From positions 1-22,171 of IMG/VR virus record IMGVR_UViG_3300029893_000448: a DNA stretch of 22,171 bases; one strand, given 5' to 3'. The position numbers and the translations under genes were made by a program. How positions within the stretch are numbered: position 1 is the first letter of the stretch; every line of letters starts with the position of its first letter. The notes below the pieces were generated by a model that worked only from the letters and a program-made list of their open reading frames with translations, had not been told where the DNA came from and ran no database searches. Below are positions 5,729-11,756 of the stretch, piece after piece. This stretch comes from a virus.

Positions 5729-5995
5729 TTGTCCATAGATGTTCTGAGGTTTCTGCCCAGAAAGAGGCGAGCAAAGGTTGCTTGGAATAGGGTTCTAGAA
5801 GAGATAATTGGCAAGCCTGTCCGAATCAGAGAAGTTATGATGATTGCTGAAAGGCATAGAATAAATCTGGATAAACAACTGTACTACAGCGAGGTTTCTT
5901 CTTGGCTCCTTAGGCTTCGTTCAAAGGGCTACTATGTTAGAGTGGAGAAAGACCGTGAAACCAATGCAGTGTATTACACTGTTTCGATGGTCTAA
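5729..5995 (+). CDS. Small winged-helix-like protein, paralogue family member 3
   Basis: This 88-aa protein is the third member of the local family. MSIDVLRFLP at the start, KVAWNRVLEEIIG, the REVMMIAERH helix, SEVSSWLLRL and the hairpin KGYYVRVEKDRETNAVYYTV align with the 4901 and 4258 (minus) proteins. The start TTG at 5729 follows GAGG by about 6 bases. The sequences are well diverged from each other, so the copies are old or were gained separately. Probably a DNA-binding regulator; the target is unknown. Confidence 0.66.
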   Translation: MSIDVLRFLPRKRRAKVAWNRVLEEIIGKPVRIREVMMIAERHRINLDKQLYYSEVSSWLLRLRSKGYYVRVEKDRETNAVYYTVSMV

Positions 5996-6025
5996 ATAGA
6001 AATTCGATGTATTGGGGGGTGTGTC

Positions 6026-6646
6026 TTGGATAGTGAAATAAAGGTAACTTCTCTGGATTCAGCCCTTTGCTACTACTGCAAGAGAAAGGCTAAATATCTC
6101 ATAGCGTTAGAGTCGGCTTATAACCTGCTCTGTGAGGACTGCGCCGAAAAGGAAGGATATATATTGAAAGAGAAGTCTGAGCCTGAACCCTCTCCTGTAG
6201 AAGTGTTTGTCAGCGGCAATGATGAGGGAAGATATGTTGCTCTAGTTAAAGATAGAGCTATTCATGGAACGATTAAAGGAAGGCATATTGAAGCAGAGCA
6301 TTCCGCGATATTCGCTGGTGTATTAGAAGCGTTGAAGCTTAAAACGAGACACGTGAAAGTGTATTCCGACAGCTCTCTCGTTATCAGACAGTTAAAACAC
6401 GAATGTGTTATTACAGAGGCAAATCTGAGAGATTCTGCTGTAAGAATTTGGAACTTGATTCAGGGAAGAGCTGTTCCCGTGGAGTTTATTTTAGTGAAGA
6501 AGGGAGAAAACAAAGCTAGAAATTACCTGAGAAATCGCGACAGCCAAACGACCGAGAGAGACACGCTAAAGCTTTCTAAAGGAAAGACAGAGAGAGGAAA
6601 TACCAAAGCTGAAGGTAAAGTGAGTGAGAGTTTAGATATGAATTGA
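6026..6646 (+). CDS. RNase H-fold protein with N-terminal zinc ribbon, catalytic site incomplete
   Basis: Residues 15-39 form a zinc ribbon (C15-x2-C18 and C36-x2-C39). Residues about 58-170 follow the RNase HI pattern: a first strand VEVFVSGND, a helix with IEAEHSAIFAGVLEAL (E91), and a strand VKVYSDSSLV (D115). In RNase HI the first strand carries a catalytic Asp. Here that place looks like S63, with D66 nearby, and the last acidic residue of the usual A-D-x-L-A helix appears as ARNYL. Two of four catalytic positions may therefore be lost. The tail (about 170-206) is charged and low complexity. The TTG start at 6026 follows GGGGGGTG. It may bind RNA-DNA hybrids without cutting, or use shifted acidic residues. 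Confidence 0.68.
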   Translation: MDSEIKVTSLDSALCYYCKRKAKYLIALESAYNLLCEDCAEKEGYILKEKSEPEPSPVEVFVSGNDEGRYVALVKDRAIHGTIKGRHIEAEHSAIFAGVLEALKLKTRHVKVYSDSSLVIRQLKHECVITEANLRDSAVRIWNLIQGRAVPVEFILVKKGENKARNYLRNRDSQTTERDTLKLSKGKTERGNTKAEGKVSESLDMN

Positions 6647-6692
6647 GATGAAATATGGCAGTTGCTGAGTAGAGTTAGGTTGCAAAGAGAAA

Positions 6693-6901
6693 ATGGTACG
6701 GTTAATGTTTCTCAGTCATGAAACAGGTCAAATCATACGCGCATTTATTTATTTAACAAAATATCCAGAAGACTCGATTAGCAGAAAGCAAGAGAGAAGT
6801 TCAGAAAATAGAGAAAGCCAAAGAACTTGGAGTTGCAACGGAAGTTTGCTAGGAAGGCTATAGATTTACTGAAAATCAAAAAAAAGGATAGCCGTAAATA
6901 A
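6693..6901 (+). pseudogene. Decayed small gene with two frameshifts
   Basis: ATG 6693 opens a frame reading MVRLMFLSHETGQIIRAFIY and on to YPEDS. It then turns into Ser/Arg-rich, unnatural sequence and stops at 6861. From about 6778 another frame reads LAESKREVQKIEKAKELGVA, and from about 6841 a third reads RKFARKAIDLLKIKKKDSRK, ending at 6901. Joined, they give a plausible helical, basic protein of about 70 aa. Two indels are needed, so a dead gene is the simplest reading. No family is recognised. Confidence 0.4.
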
Positions 6902-7130
6902 AATTAAGTGTAGTATACCTGCTCTCTCTATTGAGAAGTAAGCAAAAGGCACAGACTGTTCCGACAGAGAGAAGGCCTGAATCCCTAGTATTCACACCAG
7001 TACAAAAGAGCGGCACAGTCATGCTTAGAGTGGGGCGACACCTATTTCTGTGGTTGAGGCAGTGCCCTCTCTCCTTTCTCCTCCAAAAGCTCTTCACATT
7101 CCCATAGAGTTGGGTGCCCAGACACTCTTA

Positions 7131-7147
7131 CATGACTGGCCGTCATG
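7131..7147. promoter_or_regulatory. Perfect inverted repeat upstream of promoter
   Basis: CATGAC-tggcc-GTCATG is a perfect 6-base inverted repeat ending 8 bases before the BRE/TATA promoter. A shorter one, TGGGtgCCCA, lies at 7111-7120. Such positions suit an activator or repressor operator. Confidence 0.4.
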
Positions 7148-7154
7148 GAACCAC

Positions 7155-7170
7155 GAGAAACCTTTAAATA
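7155..7170 (+). promoter_or_regulatory. Archaeal BRE/TATA promoter
   Basis: GAGAAACC directly before TTTAAATA (7163-7170) is close to the archaeal BRE-TATA consensus. Transcription should begin near 7195, about 70 bases before the TTG at 7263. It is the best promoter in the window and probably drives the small membrane protein gene and perhaps the structured RNA after it. Confidence 0.65.
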
Positions 7171-7262
7171 TTGAGAGGTAACACTCGATACGTATGAGAT
7201 GTATCCTTCTGACCAAACTGTTGTCAAATTCCATTGACTTTCAATATTAAGGAGGTGAAAGC

Positions 7263-7469
7263 TTGGCTGAAGAGAAGAAAGATGTGTCTGCCACAAGGCT
7301 CATAACGAAAGGGGTCATAGGCGGCTTTACCTGGGGATTCGTTCTGTACACGCTTGCTTTGCTTGTAAAAGTTGCTGTTAACACCATAACTGCTCCAGTC
7401 TTGCCAGACACTTTTGAGTTAGTCGGACTTGCCATTGGCTTCGGTGGCGGCGTAGTTAAAAATCTGTAA
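7263..7469 (+). CDS. Small membrane protein with two transmembrane helices (68 aa)
   Basis: The N-terminus is charged and cytoplasmic-looking (MAEEKKDVSATR). Two hydrophobic stretches follow, about residues 17-40 and 49-65, with a short loop containing two prolines between them. Two-helix small proteins in viruses may be holins, virion membrane proteins or host-interaction factors; nothing here decides between these. The TTG start at 7263 follows GGAGGTG by 5 bases and lies behind a strong promoter. It is followed at once by a structured, terminated RNA element, so it may be a separate transcript from the replication genes. Confidence 0.66.
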   Translation: MAEEKKDVSATRLITKGVIGGFTWGFVLYTLALLVKVAVNTITAPVLPDTFELVGLAIGFGGGVVKNL

Positions 7470-7488
7470 GTAAGCTTTATAGTATAGA

Positions 7489-7570
7489 AGCTGGGCGGGC
7501 GGTCGTTCAGTCCTAGCACTGGTTATAGGCTGTCTTCCTAGCCGCGTCCATTCTAGCCCCCCGCCTAGCT
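7489..7570 (+). ncRNA. GC-rich structured RNA element of unknown function
   Basis: AGCTGGGCGGG (7489-7499) pairs with CCCGCCTAGCT (7560-7570) in 11 pairs including one G-U. This closes a domain of about 60 bases that itself can form inner pairings (CCTA with TAGG, GGCT with AGCC). It is much richer in G and C than its surroundings and is followed directly by a terminator hairpin and a T run. The minus-strand reading frames across it are shadows. It could be a small RNA processed from the membrane-protein transcript or a cis-acting 5' element of the next gene. No known family is recognised. Confidence 0.45.
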
Positions 7571-7621
7571 GTACAAACTCTGTACAGGCTGTTTTCGGTT
7601 TCTTTTCTCCTTTTTTTTTTT
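7569..7621 (+). terminator. Hairpin plus T-rich terminator
   Basis: CTGTACA-aactc-TGTACAG is a perfect 7-pair stem with a 5-base loop (7569-7587). It is followed by T-rich sequence ending in eleven consecutive T residues (7611-7621). U-rich tracts stop archaeal RNA polymerase. It separates the membrane-protein and structured-RNA transcript from the replication genes. Confidence 0.7.
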
Positions 7622-7623
7622 CG

Positions 7624-7647
7624 TTCACTTACTATCTCTATAATAGG
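7624..7647. promoter_or_regulatory. Imperfect palindrome before the SSB-like gene
   Basis: Twenty-four bases beginning CACTTACTAT and ending ATAATAGGTG are symmetric at 8 of 12 positions. They contain the TATA-like CTATAATA. The right end overlaps the ribosome site AGGTGATG. An operator controlling the replication genes is possible. Confidence 0.3.
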
Positions 7648-7658
7648 TGATGAGAAAT

Positions 7659-8717
7659 ATGTATCAAGACCCGAAAACCCAAGAATTGTTGAGGAAATGG
7701 TGTAACAGGTTAGGTATGAGGGAAGAGATGTTGTCCGATGAGCTCTCGAAACTGATTCGGGAAAGCAAGCAAGAAGTGATCGGTCAAACAGACATTTTCT
7801 ATGAAAAACGTGCTAGAACCATACTTGGCGTTCAGCTAGCGAGCCTGCTCAGAGCAAAAGCAGAACCCTACGTTTGCTATTTCATAGGAGTAGGAAACAG
7901 AAGAGACATCAATGAACGTGAGATGGAGAGAAAACGGACGCTTTTCCTCACGGATAGGGAGAAGGCGCTGATGGCTGGCGAGACAGATAGTAAAGGCACG
8001 CCGTTAGATACTAGGAAGACTCTGGGCGATAGGCCGAATCCGAGATTTGGCAGACCGCTTCTCAGCTTCTATGTAAAACCTGCGGTTGCCCTGGCTAAAC
8101 GATGGATGACCAAAGAAATGAAATTAATGCAGCTTGCATTAAAAGGCGAAAAGAGCCAGTTAGAAGTTCCGCTGGAGACGCCTGTTCTAACAAGAGTTAA
8201 TTTAAAAGGCGAAACACAATATTCTTGGTTATGCTCAAGCTCCACCGTCACTGATTTCAAGTCGCATGAGTTTCCTGAAATAGCAGGTAAAACTACAATT
8301 GACGTTCTTAAGTCTGCGCCTGCCGAAATAAGGCCAAACATTTTAGCGTTGGAAGAGTGGCATGAAAACTTCAAAGACGATGTAAACAGACTCTGCATAG
8401 TAGAAGCAGAAGTGTTATACAGAAGGACTCAAGTGACGTCAGGCGGCAACTACATAATTGGACTGGGAGACGTTGAAGAAGACATTGAATTCCCCGGCAT
8501 AACCGCCTTTGTTCCAGCAGCATTCGAGGACAAGTTACACGTGGGAATCGGCACAAGAGTTGTCATAGTCGGCACTACTCGACTGGGAAGGGACCTGTTA
8601 ACTGGAGAGAGAACCAGAGTCACCCTAGATGTCTACGGTTTTTACCCCATTCCAGAGCTAACCATGAGTGAAGAAAAGGTTTTCATACCTAAACCCGATG
8701 AGGAAAATAAAGAATAG
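7659..8717 (+). CDS. Putative single-stranded-DNA-binding protein (OB-fold, RPA/SSB-like)
   Basis: The 352-aa protein has a helical N-terminal third and a C-terminal beta-rich part. The C-terminal part (about 255-335) reads like an OB fold: CIVEAEVLYRRTQV, then EFPGITAFVPAAFED, a glycine turn with GTRVVIVGTTRLG, and RVTLDVYGFYPI as last strand. The tail is acidic (PKPDEENKE), as in many SSBs that recruit partners. It sits directly before a Sak4-like ATPase, the usual place for a viral SSB. I chose ATG 7659 because AGGTGATG ends about 6 bases before it; the in-frame GTG 7647 and ATG 7650 lie within that ribosome site. The fold assignment is by pattern and context only. Confidence 0.52.
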   Translation: MYQDPKTQELLRKWCNRLGMREEMLSDELSKLIRESKQEVIGQTDIFYEKRARTILGVQLASLLRAKAEPYVCYFIGVGNRRDINEREMERKRTLFLTDREKALMAGETDSKGTPLDTRKTLGDRPNPRFGRPLLSFYVKPAVALAKRWMTKEMKLMQLALKGEKSQLEVPLETPVLTRVNLKGETQYSWLCSSSTVTDFKSHEFPEIAGKTTIDVLKSAPAEIRPNILALEEWHENFKDDVNRLCIVEAEVLYRRTQVTSGGNYIIGLGDVEEDIEFPGITAFVPAAFEDKLHVGIGTRVVIVGTTRLGRDLLTGERTRVTLDVYGFYPIPELTMSEEKVFIPKPDEENKE

Positions 8718-9534
8718 CATTCTGAGAGTGGCTGATTTGGCTTGGGACTTAGCGAAGGTTAAGAAGGCTCTTTTCACACCGGAGCAGTTCTTCAAAACCG
8801 TGGATGAACTTGAGGAGTTGCATGGTTTGAAAGTGCTTTGCTGGGGCGACTATGGCGTGGGAAAAACATTTTTAGGGCTCACTATGCCCACGCCTCTCTA
8901 CTGTATAGACACTGAGTTTGGATGTGCAAAAGTGGTGCGTGGAAACTTCAGAGATAAGCTGAACGATGTGAACATCTTTGAGTGTAAGGTTATCAATGAA
9001 GAAACAGGCGAGGCGGATTTTGTCCAGAGCTTAGCTCAGATTGAACAGGCGTTAACTTCTCTGAAAGATGTTCAAACCGGCTCTGTTCTGCTAGACAGCA
9101 TCTCTGACATATACACGTTCCTTAATGCTTGGGTGCTGAAGAGTGCGCCTAAACGAGTGTCAGATAAGAGCGGCAGAGAATTTGTTGAAAGGCTTGCTTG
9201 GCAAGAGCGAAATGAGAAGTATTACTTGATGATAATGAGGCTGTTGGCAAGTCCCTTGAATGTTTGTGCAACTGCCAAAGAAGTGCCGCTGTATGGAGCA
9301 AGAGGAGAAGAGCTTAGCGGTAAAGGTCCACGTTGGATGGATATGACTCCATACTGGTTCGATGCTGTGGTCCACATTGTAAAGAGTGAAGGCGACAAGT
9401 ACTTCGGCATAGTGGAGAAGCTGAGGCATAAACGGGTGGTGAATGCTAAAATCCAAGATGTTACCTTTGAGAAGCTCTGCTGGGAAATCTATAGGCAGAC
9501 AGGCTTAAAAGTTAAAGGCGTGGCGTACAACTAA
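8698..9534 (+). CDS. Sak4-like RecA-fold ATPase (single-strand annealing/recombination)
   Basis: The Walker A motif GDYGVGKT lies at residues 50-57, preceded by a strand (KVLCW). A Walker B-type strand GSVLLDSIS lies near 131-139, with CATAKEVPLYG as a likely sensor region near 190-200. The size (278 aa) and spacing fit phage RecA-like NTPases of the Sak4/AAA_24 group, which help annealing and recombination together with an SSB. The gene overlaps the SSB-like gene by 20 bases if ATG 8698 is used. GTG 8668 in the same frame would add 10 residues, and neither start has a good ribosome site. The neighbouring nucleases support a recombination-dependent replication role. Confidence 0.75.
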   Translation: MRKIKNSILRVADLAWDLAKVKKALFTPEQFFKTVDELEELHGLKVLCWGDYGVGKTFLGLTMPTPLYCIDTEFGCAKVVRGNFRDKLNDVNIFECKVINEETGEADFVQSLAQIEQALTSLKDVQTGSVLLDSISDIYTFLNAWVLKSAPKRVSDKSGREFVERLAWQERNEKYYLMIMRLLASPLNVCATAKEVPLYGARGEELSGKGPRWMDMTPYWFDAVVHIVKSEGDKYFGIVEKLRHKRVVNAKIQDVTFEKLCWEIYRQTGLKVKGVAYN

Positions 9535-9553
9535 CTGTTCCAGGTGGGTAAAG

Positions 9554-9775
9554 ATGATTTCAATATATAAGCAATGGATTCAAATCGTGGAGTATTTTGA
9601 ACGGCATCTTGGCGATACGCCGATGTGCAGCTACAGCCAGAACGAATCTGGAGAAGTCAAATGCGACAAGTTTGGACATTTCCTTGACCCCGCTATTTTC
9701 CGTGAAAAATGCCTGCTATGCCAACGCACTATATTGAGAACACCAATCGCGGCAATGCTTAAGCGACACTACTGA
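9554..9775 (+). CDS. Small Cys4 protein (73 aa)
   Basis: Cysteines at 25, 37, 53 and 56 (the last two as CLLC) could form one zinc site after a helical N-terminus. The family is not recognised. GGTGG lies 7 bases before the ATG, and the gene follows the Sak4-like gene by 19 bases on the same strand. Small zinc proteins of this kind between recombination genes are often adaptors or DNA-binding helpers. A metal site is inferred from cysteines only. Confidence 0.6.
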   Translation: MISIYKQWIQIVEYFERHLGDTPMCSYSQNESGEVKCDKFGHFLDPAIFREKCLLCQRTILRTPIAAMLKRHY

Positions 9776-9780
9776 AAATA

Positions 9781-9860
9781 TTTGGTTTAGGTGCCTACAA
9801 GTGGGGTGTGGGCGCGCCACTCGTCCGCGCCTTCTGCCTCTTAATACCACCTCGCCAAAC
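9781..9860 (+). other. GC-rich stem-loop region between recombination genes
   Basis: TTTGG (9781-9785) can pair with CCAAA (9855-9859) and AGGTG (9789-9793) with CACCT (9848-9852). Inside, GGCGCG and CGCGCC (within 9811-9831) form a 6-pair stem around CCACTCGTC. The stretch is non-coding on both strands as far as I can see. It could be an RNA structure in the leader of the nuclease gene or an mRNA processing site. Confidence 0.35.
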
Positions 9861-9920
9861 AATACACATCCCAACTGGGCAGAACTTAGAATGATTAAAT
9901 GAAAGATTGCGGTGATAGAA

Positions 9921-10667
9921 ATGCCAGATGAATCTATGCCCCTGAAGCTGCATAAAAGCCATTTGACAGCTTTCAATCTTTGCCCCAGATATTTTGAGTT
10001 TCTATATTTGAAGGGCGGAATTCACACAATCAAAACGTGGCCGTTTGCTCAGGTGGGTGAACAATTTCATGAGTTTGCTAAGAATTTCTTCACTTGGATA
10101 GAGAGAGAAGAACTGGAGCGATTGCAGACTCGTGAAGAGGTGCGGTCTTACTTCTCCGCTTTCGTGAAGACGGATGTTCCACTCTTAAGGCAGAACTGCT
10201 TGAATTTCTGCGAGTTTGAGACAGAACATTACTTTGCTGTTAAACAGTATGGGTTCAGGTATTTTTTGCCTCTACACATGGAACTTGAGGTCGCCACTGA
10301 ACAGTTTGAGGGAACAATTGACAGGGTAGACTTGCTCTCAGATAATACGTCGCTAATTTTGGAGTATAAGACTGAGGCTTACTGGAGCCTGCCCAAGCTA
10401 AAGCAAGAACTGACCTTTTATGCATTGCTGTACAACTATACTGCGAAGAAGCATCCTTCAACTCACATTGGATGTTACAACAGCCACCTAAATCTCTTCT
10501 GGGTGGATAAGATCTCGCTTCGCACAGCGGAAAAGGTGGAGAGACAAATATTACAAGTGCTAGACTGTATCAAAGAAGAGAGTTTTGAGAAGAAGATAAC
10601 GGGATTCTGTAGATTCTGTCCGCTGTCTAGGGAGTGCTTGTATGGAGGTAGCTTGGATAAAGGATGA
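9921..10667 (+). CDS. Cas4/RecB-like PD-(D/E)XK nuclease with Fe-S cluster cysteines
   Basis: The 248-aa protein shows the complete motif set of the Cas4/AddB-type nucleases: SHLTAFNLCPRY (residues 13-24), GEQFHEFA with H50, GTIDRVD with D134, LILEYKT with E148 and K150, and QELTFY (162-167). One N-terminal Cys (C21) and three C-terminal ones (CRFCPLSREC) would hold a 4Fe-4S cluster. No Cas genes or CRISPR array are nearby, and the context is recombination, so end-resection of viral DNA is the likely role. ATG 9921 follows GGTGAT by 4 bases; GTG 9912 lies in that ribosome site. Its end overlaps the next gene by 26 bases. Confidence 0.82.
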   Translation: MPDESMPLKLHKSHLTAFNLCPRYFEFLYLKGGIHTIKTWPFAQVGEQFHEFAKNFFTWIEREELERLQTREEVRSYFSAFVKTDVPLLRQNCLNFCEFETEHYFAVKQYGFRYFLPLHMELEVATEQFEGTIDRVDLLSDNTSLILEYKTEAYWSLPKLKQELTFYALLYNYTAKKHPSTHIGCYNSHLNLFWVDKISLRTAEKVERQILQVLDCIKEESFEKKITGFCRFCPLSRECLYGGSLDKG

Positions 10668-10908
10668 GGATGAATGGCGCATCCTAGGTTTCTCTTGTGG
10701 GTGTATTATTGTGAGGGAGAAAAATTCGCCTATCTGTCACGTTATGTATTGTCCGCAATGTTGGAAAAGCGCTCAAGACAGACCCATGACACAGGCTCAG
10801 ATAGAGCTGCGCTCCAAGTTTATCGGGTATTATGCAGCAAAGAAATGGCAAGAATCTTGGCGGAACTTTGAAAGGATAAGTTTTATTGAAGCAACCATGA
10901 AAGAATAA
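10642..10908 (+). CDS. Zinc-ribbon-like protein (88 aa)
   Basis: Cysteines at 19, 21, 37 and 40 (GFSCGCIIV and YCPQCW), plus C32 and H33, resemble an irregular zinc ribbon with a C-x-C first pair. A helical, aromatic C-terminal half follows. The family is not recognised. The gene overlaps the nuclease gene by 26 bases, with GGGAG 7 bases before the ATG, so the two are translated together and the products may interact. A frame at 10674 in another register is a shadow. Confidence 0.6.
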   Translation: MEVAWIKDEDEWRILGFSCGCIIVREKNSPICHVMYCPQCWKSAQDRPMTQAQIELRSKFIGYYAAKKWQESWRNFERISFIEATMKE

Positions 10909-10920
10909 GCTTTCTAGGAG

Positions 10921-11277
10921 GTGGAGTATATAAAGAAAATATACAGAACCAGCTTTGAAGCTTCCCATTATGTGCCCTATCATCCCAAGTGTAGTCGATT
11001 TCAGACCCGCCAAGACGGGCTGACGACATTACACGACCATGAGTACAAGGTTACAGTTCTGCTGAAACAAGATTTCTTTATAGATTTCTATGATATTAAG
11101 GAGCAGGTAGACGGTATCGTAGCACAATATGACCATGAGAACCTAGGACCTGTGTCTAGCGAAATGCTGGCTTTGAAAATCGGTAGGGCAATTAAACAAG
11201 CTCTCAAACTCGGTGATGATTCGGTGACTGTTTGCTTATATGAGACAGAGAAGTTCGGGGTTGAAGTTACAGTGTGA
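10921..11277 (+). CDS. queD-like: QueD / 6-pyruvoyl-tetrahydropterin synthase-like protein, catalytic set complete
   Basis: The family converts dihydroneopterin triphosphate to carboxy-tetrahydropterin (QueD, on the path to preQ0 and 7-deazaguanines) or to pyruvoyl-tetrahydropterin. Zinc ligands are H16 (FEASH) and H38/H40 (LHDHEY). The catalytic Cys is C24, the Asp-His pair D71-H72 (QYDHENL) is present, and E108 (LYETE) matches the substrate-binding Glu. The usual HGH is HDH, and about ten extra residues separate C24 from it. The start is odd: GTG 10921 lies inside the AGGAGGTG ribosome site, while an in-frame ATA at 10930 has ideal spacing. The gene probably serves 7-deazaguanine modification of viral DNA or tRNA, with other steps from the host. 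Confidence 0.8.
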   Translation: MEYIKKIYRTSFEASHYVPYHPKCSRFQTRQDGLTTLHDHEYKVTVLLKQDFFIDFYDIKEQVDGIVAQYDHENLGPVSSEMLALKIGRAIKQALKLGDDSVTVCLYETEKFGVEVTV

Positions 11278-11369
11278 GAGGCTACATCAGCGGGTTCTCC
11301 GATTTCACGTTAGAAAAGGCGTACAGATAGAACCGCTCTGCACTTATAGGTTTCTTGAGAGGTGAAGGT
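11278..11369 (+). promoter_or_regulatory. Intergenic stem between the two QueD-like genes
   Basis: AGCGGGTTCT (11289-11298) and AGAACCGCT (11329-11337) are inverted with one bulged G, leaving a 30-base loop. The stem ends about 20 bases before the ribosome site of the second gene. It does not match the preQ1 riboswitches I know. It may affect expression of the second gene or processing of the mRNA. Confidence 0.3.
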
Positions 11370-11756
11370 TTGAAAACAAAGTTACACGTTAGCTTTGTAT
11401 TTGAAGGTGAGCATTGCTATCCGCAAGCGATACGGGAAGACATTCGCAAACTTCACACCCACTATTTTCTAGCTACGGTGTACTTTCCTGTAAGAGAACT
11501 TTCAAGAGAAGTGGAACTTCTCGACTTTCGAGATGAACTAAAGGCGAAAGTCACAGAAAAGTTTGGAGGCAAGTTTGGCAGCATGTCCTGTGAAGAAATA
11601 GCTGTTGAAATTGCACAGTTGGTTTGGAGCCTGATTAGGAGGAGGGTAACAGTGACGGTAAGCGAGGAAATGTGTGGAGCAACGGTTAGCCTGTCTAATG
11701 GAGAGTTAGAGCGACTTGTTAAAGGTAGACAGCAGAGAAAGCAACAGAGTGATTGA
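11370..11756 (+). CDS. Second QueD-like protein, apparently lacking catalytic residues
   Basis: The 128-aa protein keeps the QueD fold pattern: VFEGEH with H15, LHTHYF with H29 and H31 (the three zinc ligands), a LLDFRDELK segment like the family's DF-x-D/E-L, an SCEEIAVEIAQLV helix like the usual PTSEN helix, and a final strand RVTVTVSEE. The catalytic Cys before the H-x-H is missing (C16 sits next to H15 instead) and the Asp-His pair is replaced by GGKFG. It may be a non-catalytic partner of the first protein in a mixed oligomer. TTG 11370 follows GAGAGGTGA by 5 bases; the TTG at 11355 precedes that site. It overlaps the next gene by 41 bases. Confidence 0.68.
   Translation: MKTKLHVSFVFEGEHCYPQAIREDIRKLHTHYFLATVYFPVRELSREVELLDFRDELKAKVTEKFGGKFGSMSCEEIAVEIAQLVWSLIRRRVTVTVSEEMCGATVSLSNGELERLVKGRQQRKQQSD

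Larger units (their letters stand above)
6647..7262. other. 616-base region with a decayed gene, dyads and a promoter
   Basis: No intact gene is convincing here. A broken reading frame occupies about 6693-6901. The stretch 6905-7110 holds short repeats (GGCACAG at 6947 and 7011; GGCAGTGCC near 7061) and no readable frame with a good start on either strand. The right end is a dyad-rich archaeal promoter for the plus-strand operon. Confidence 0.55.

Noticed and set aside
6644-6718. Stop-codon read-through of the RNase H-fold gene
   Set aside because: The same frame continues for 24 codons after TGA (DEIWQLLSRV...), but it has no special context, ends soon, and the region looks decayed.
6876-7296. 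Minus-strand open frames in the intergenic region
   Set aside because: They cover the promoter and dyads, have odd compositions, and lack ribosome sites or recognisable features.
9921-10667. CRISPR-Cas adaptation gene cas4
   Set aside because: The motifs fit Cas4, but there is no cas1, cas2 or repeat array in the window, and the neighbours are recombination genes. A viral RecB/Cas4-like nuclease is the better call.
11278-11369. preQ1 riboswitch between the QueD-like genes
   Set aside because: The stem here has a long unstructured loop and lacks the short hairpin and A-rich tail pattern of preQ1 riboswitches, so I list it only as an intergenic stem.
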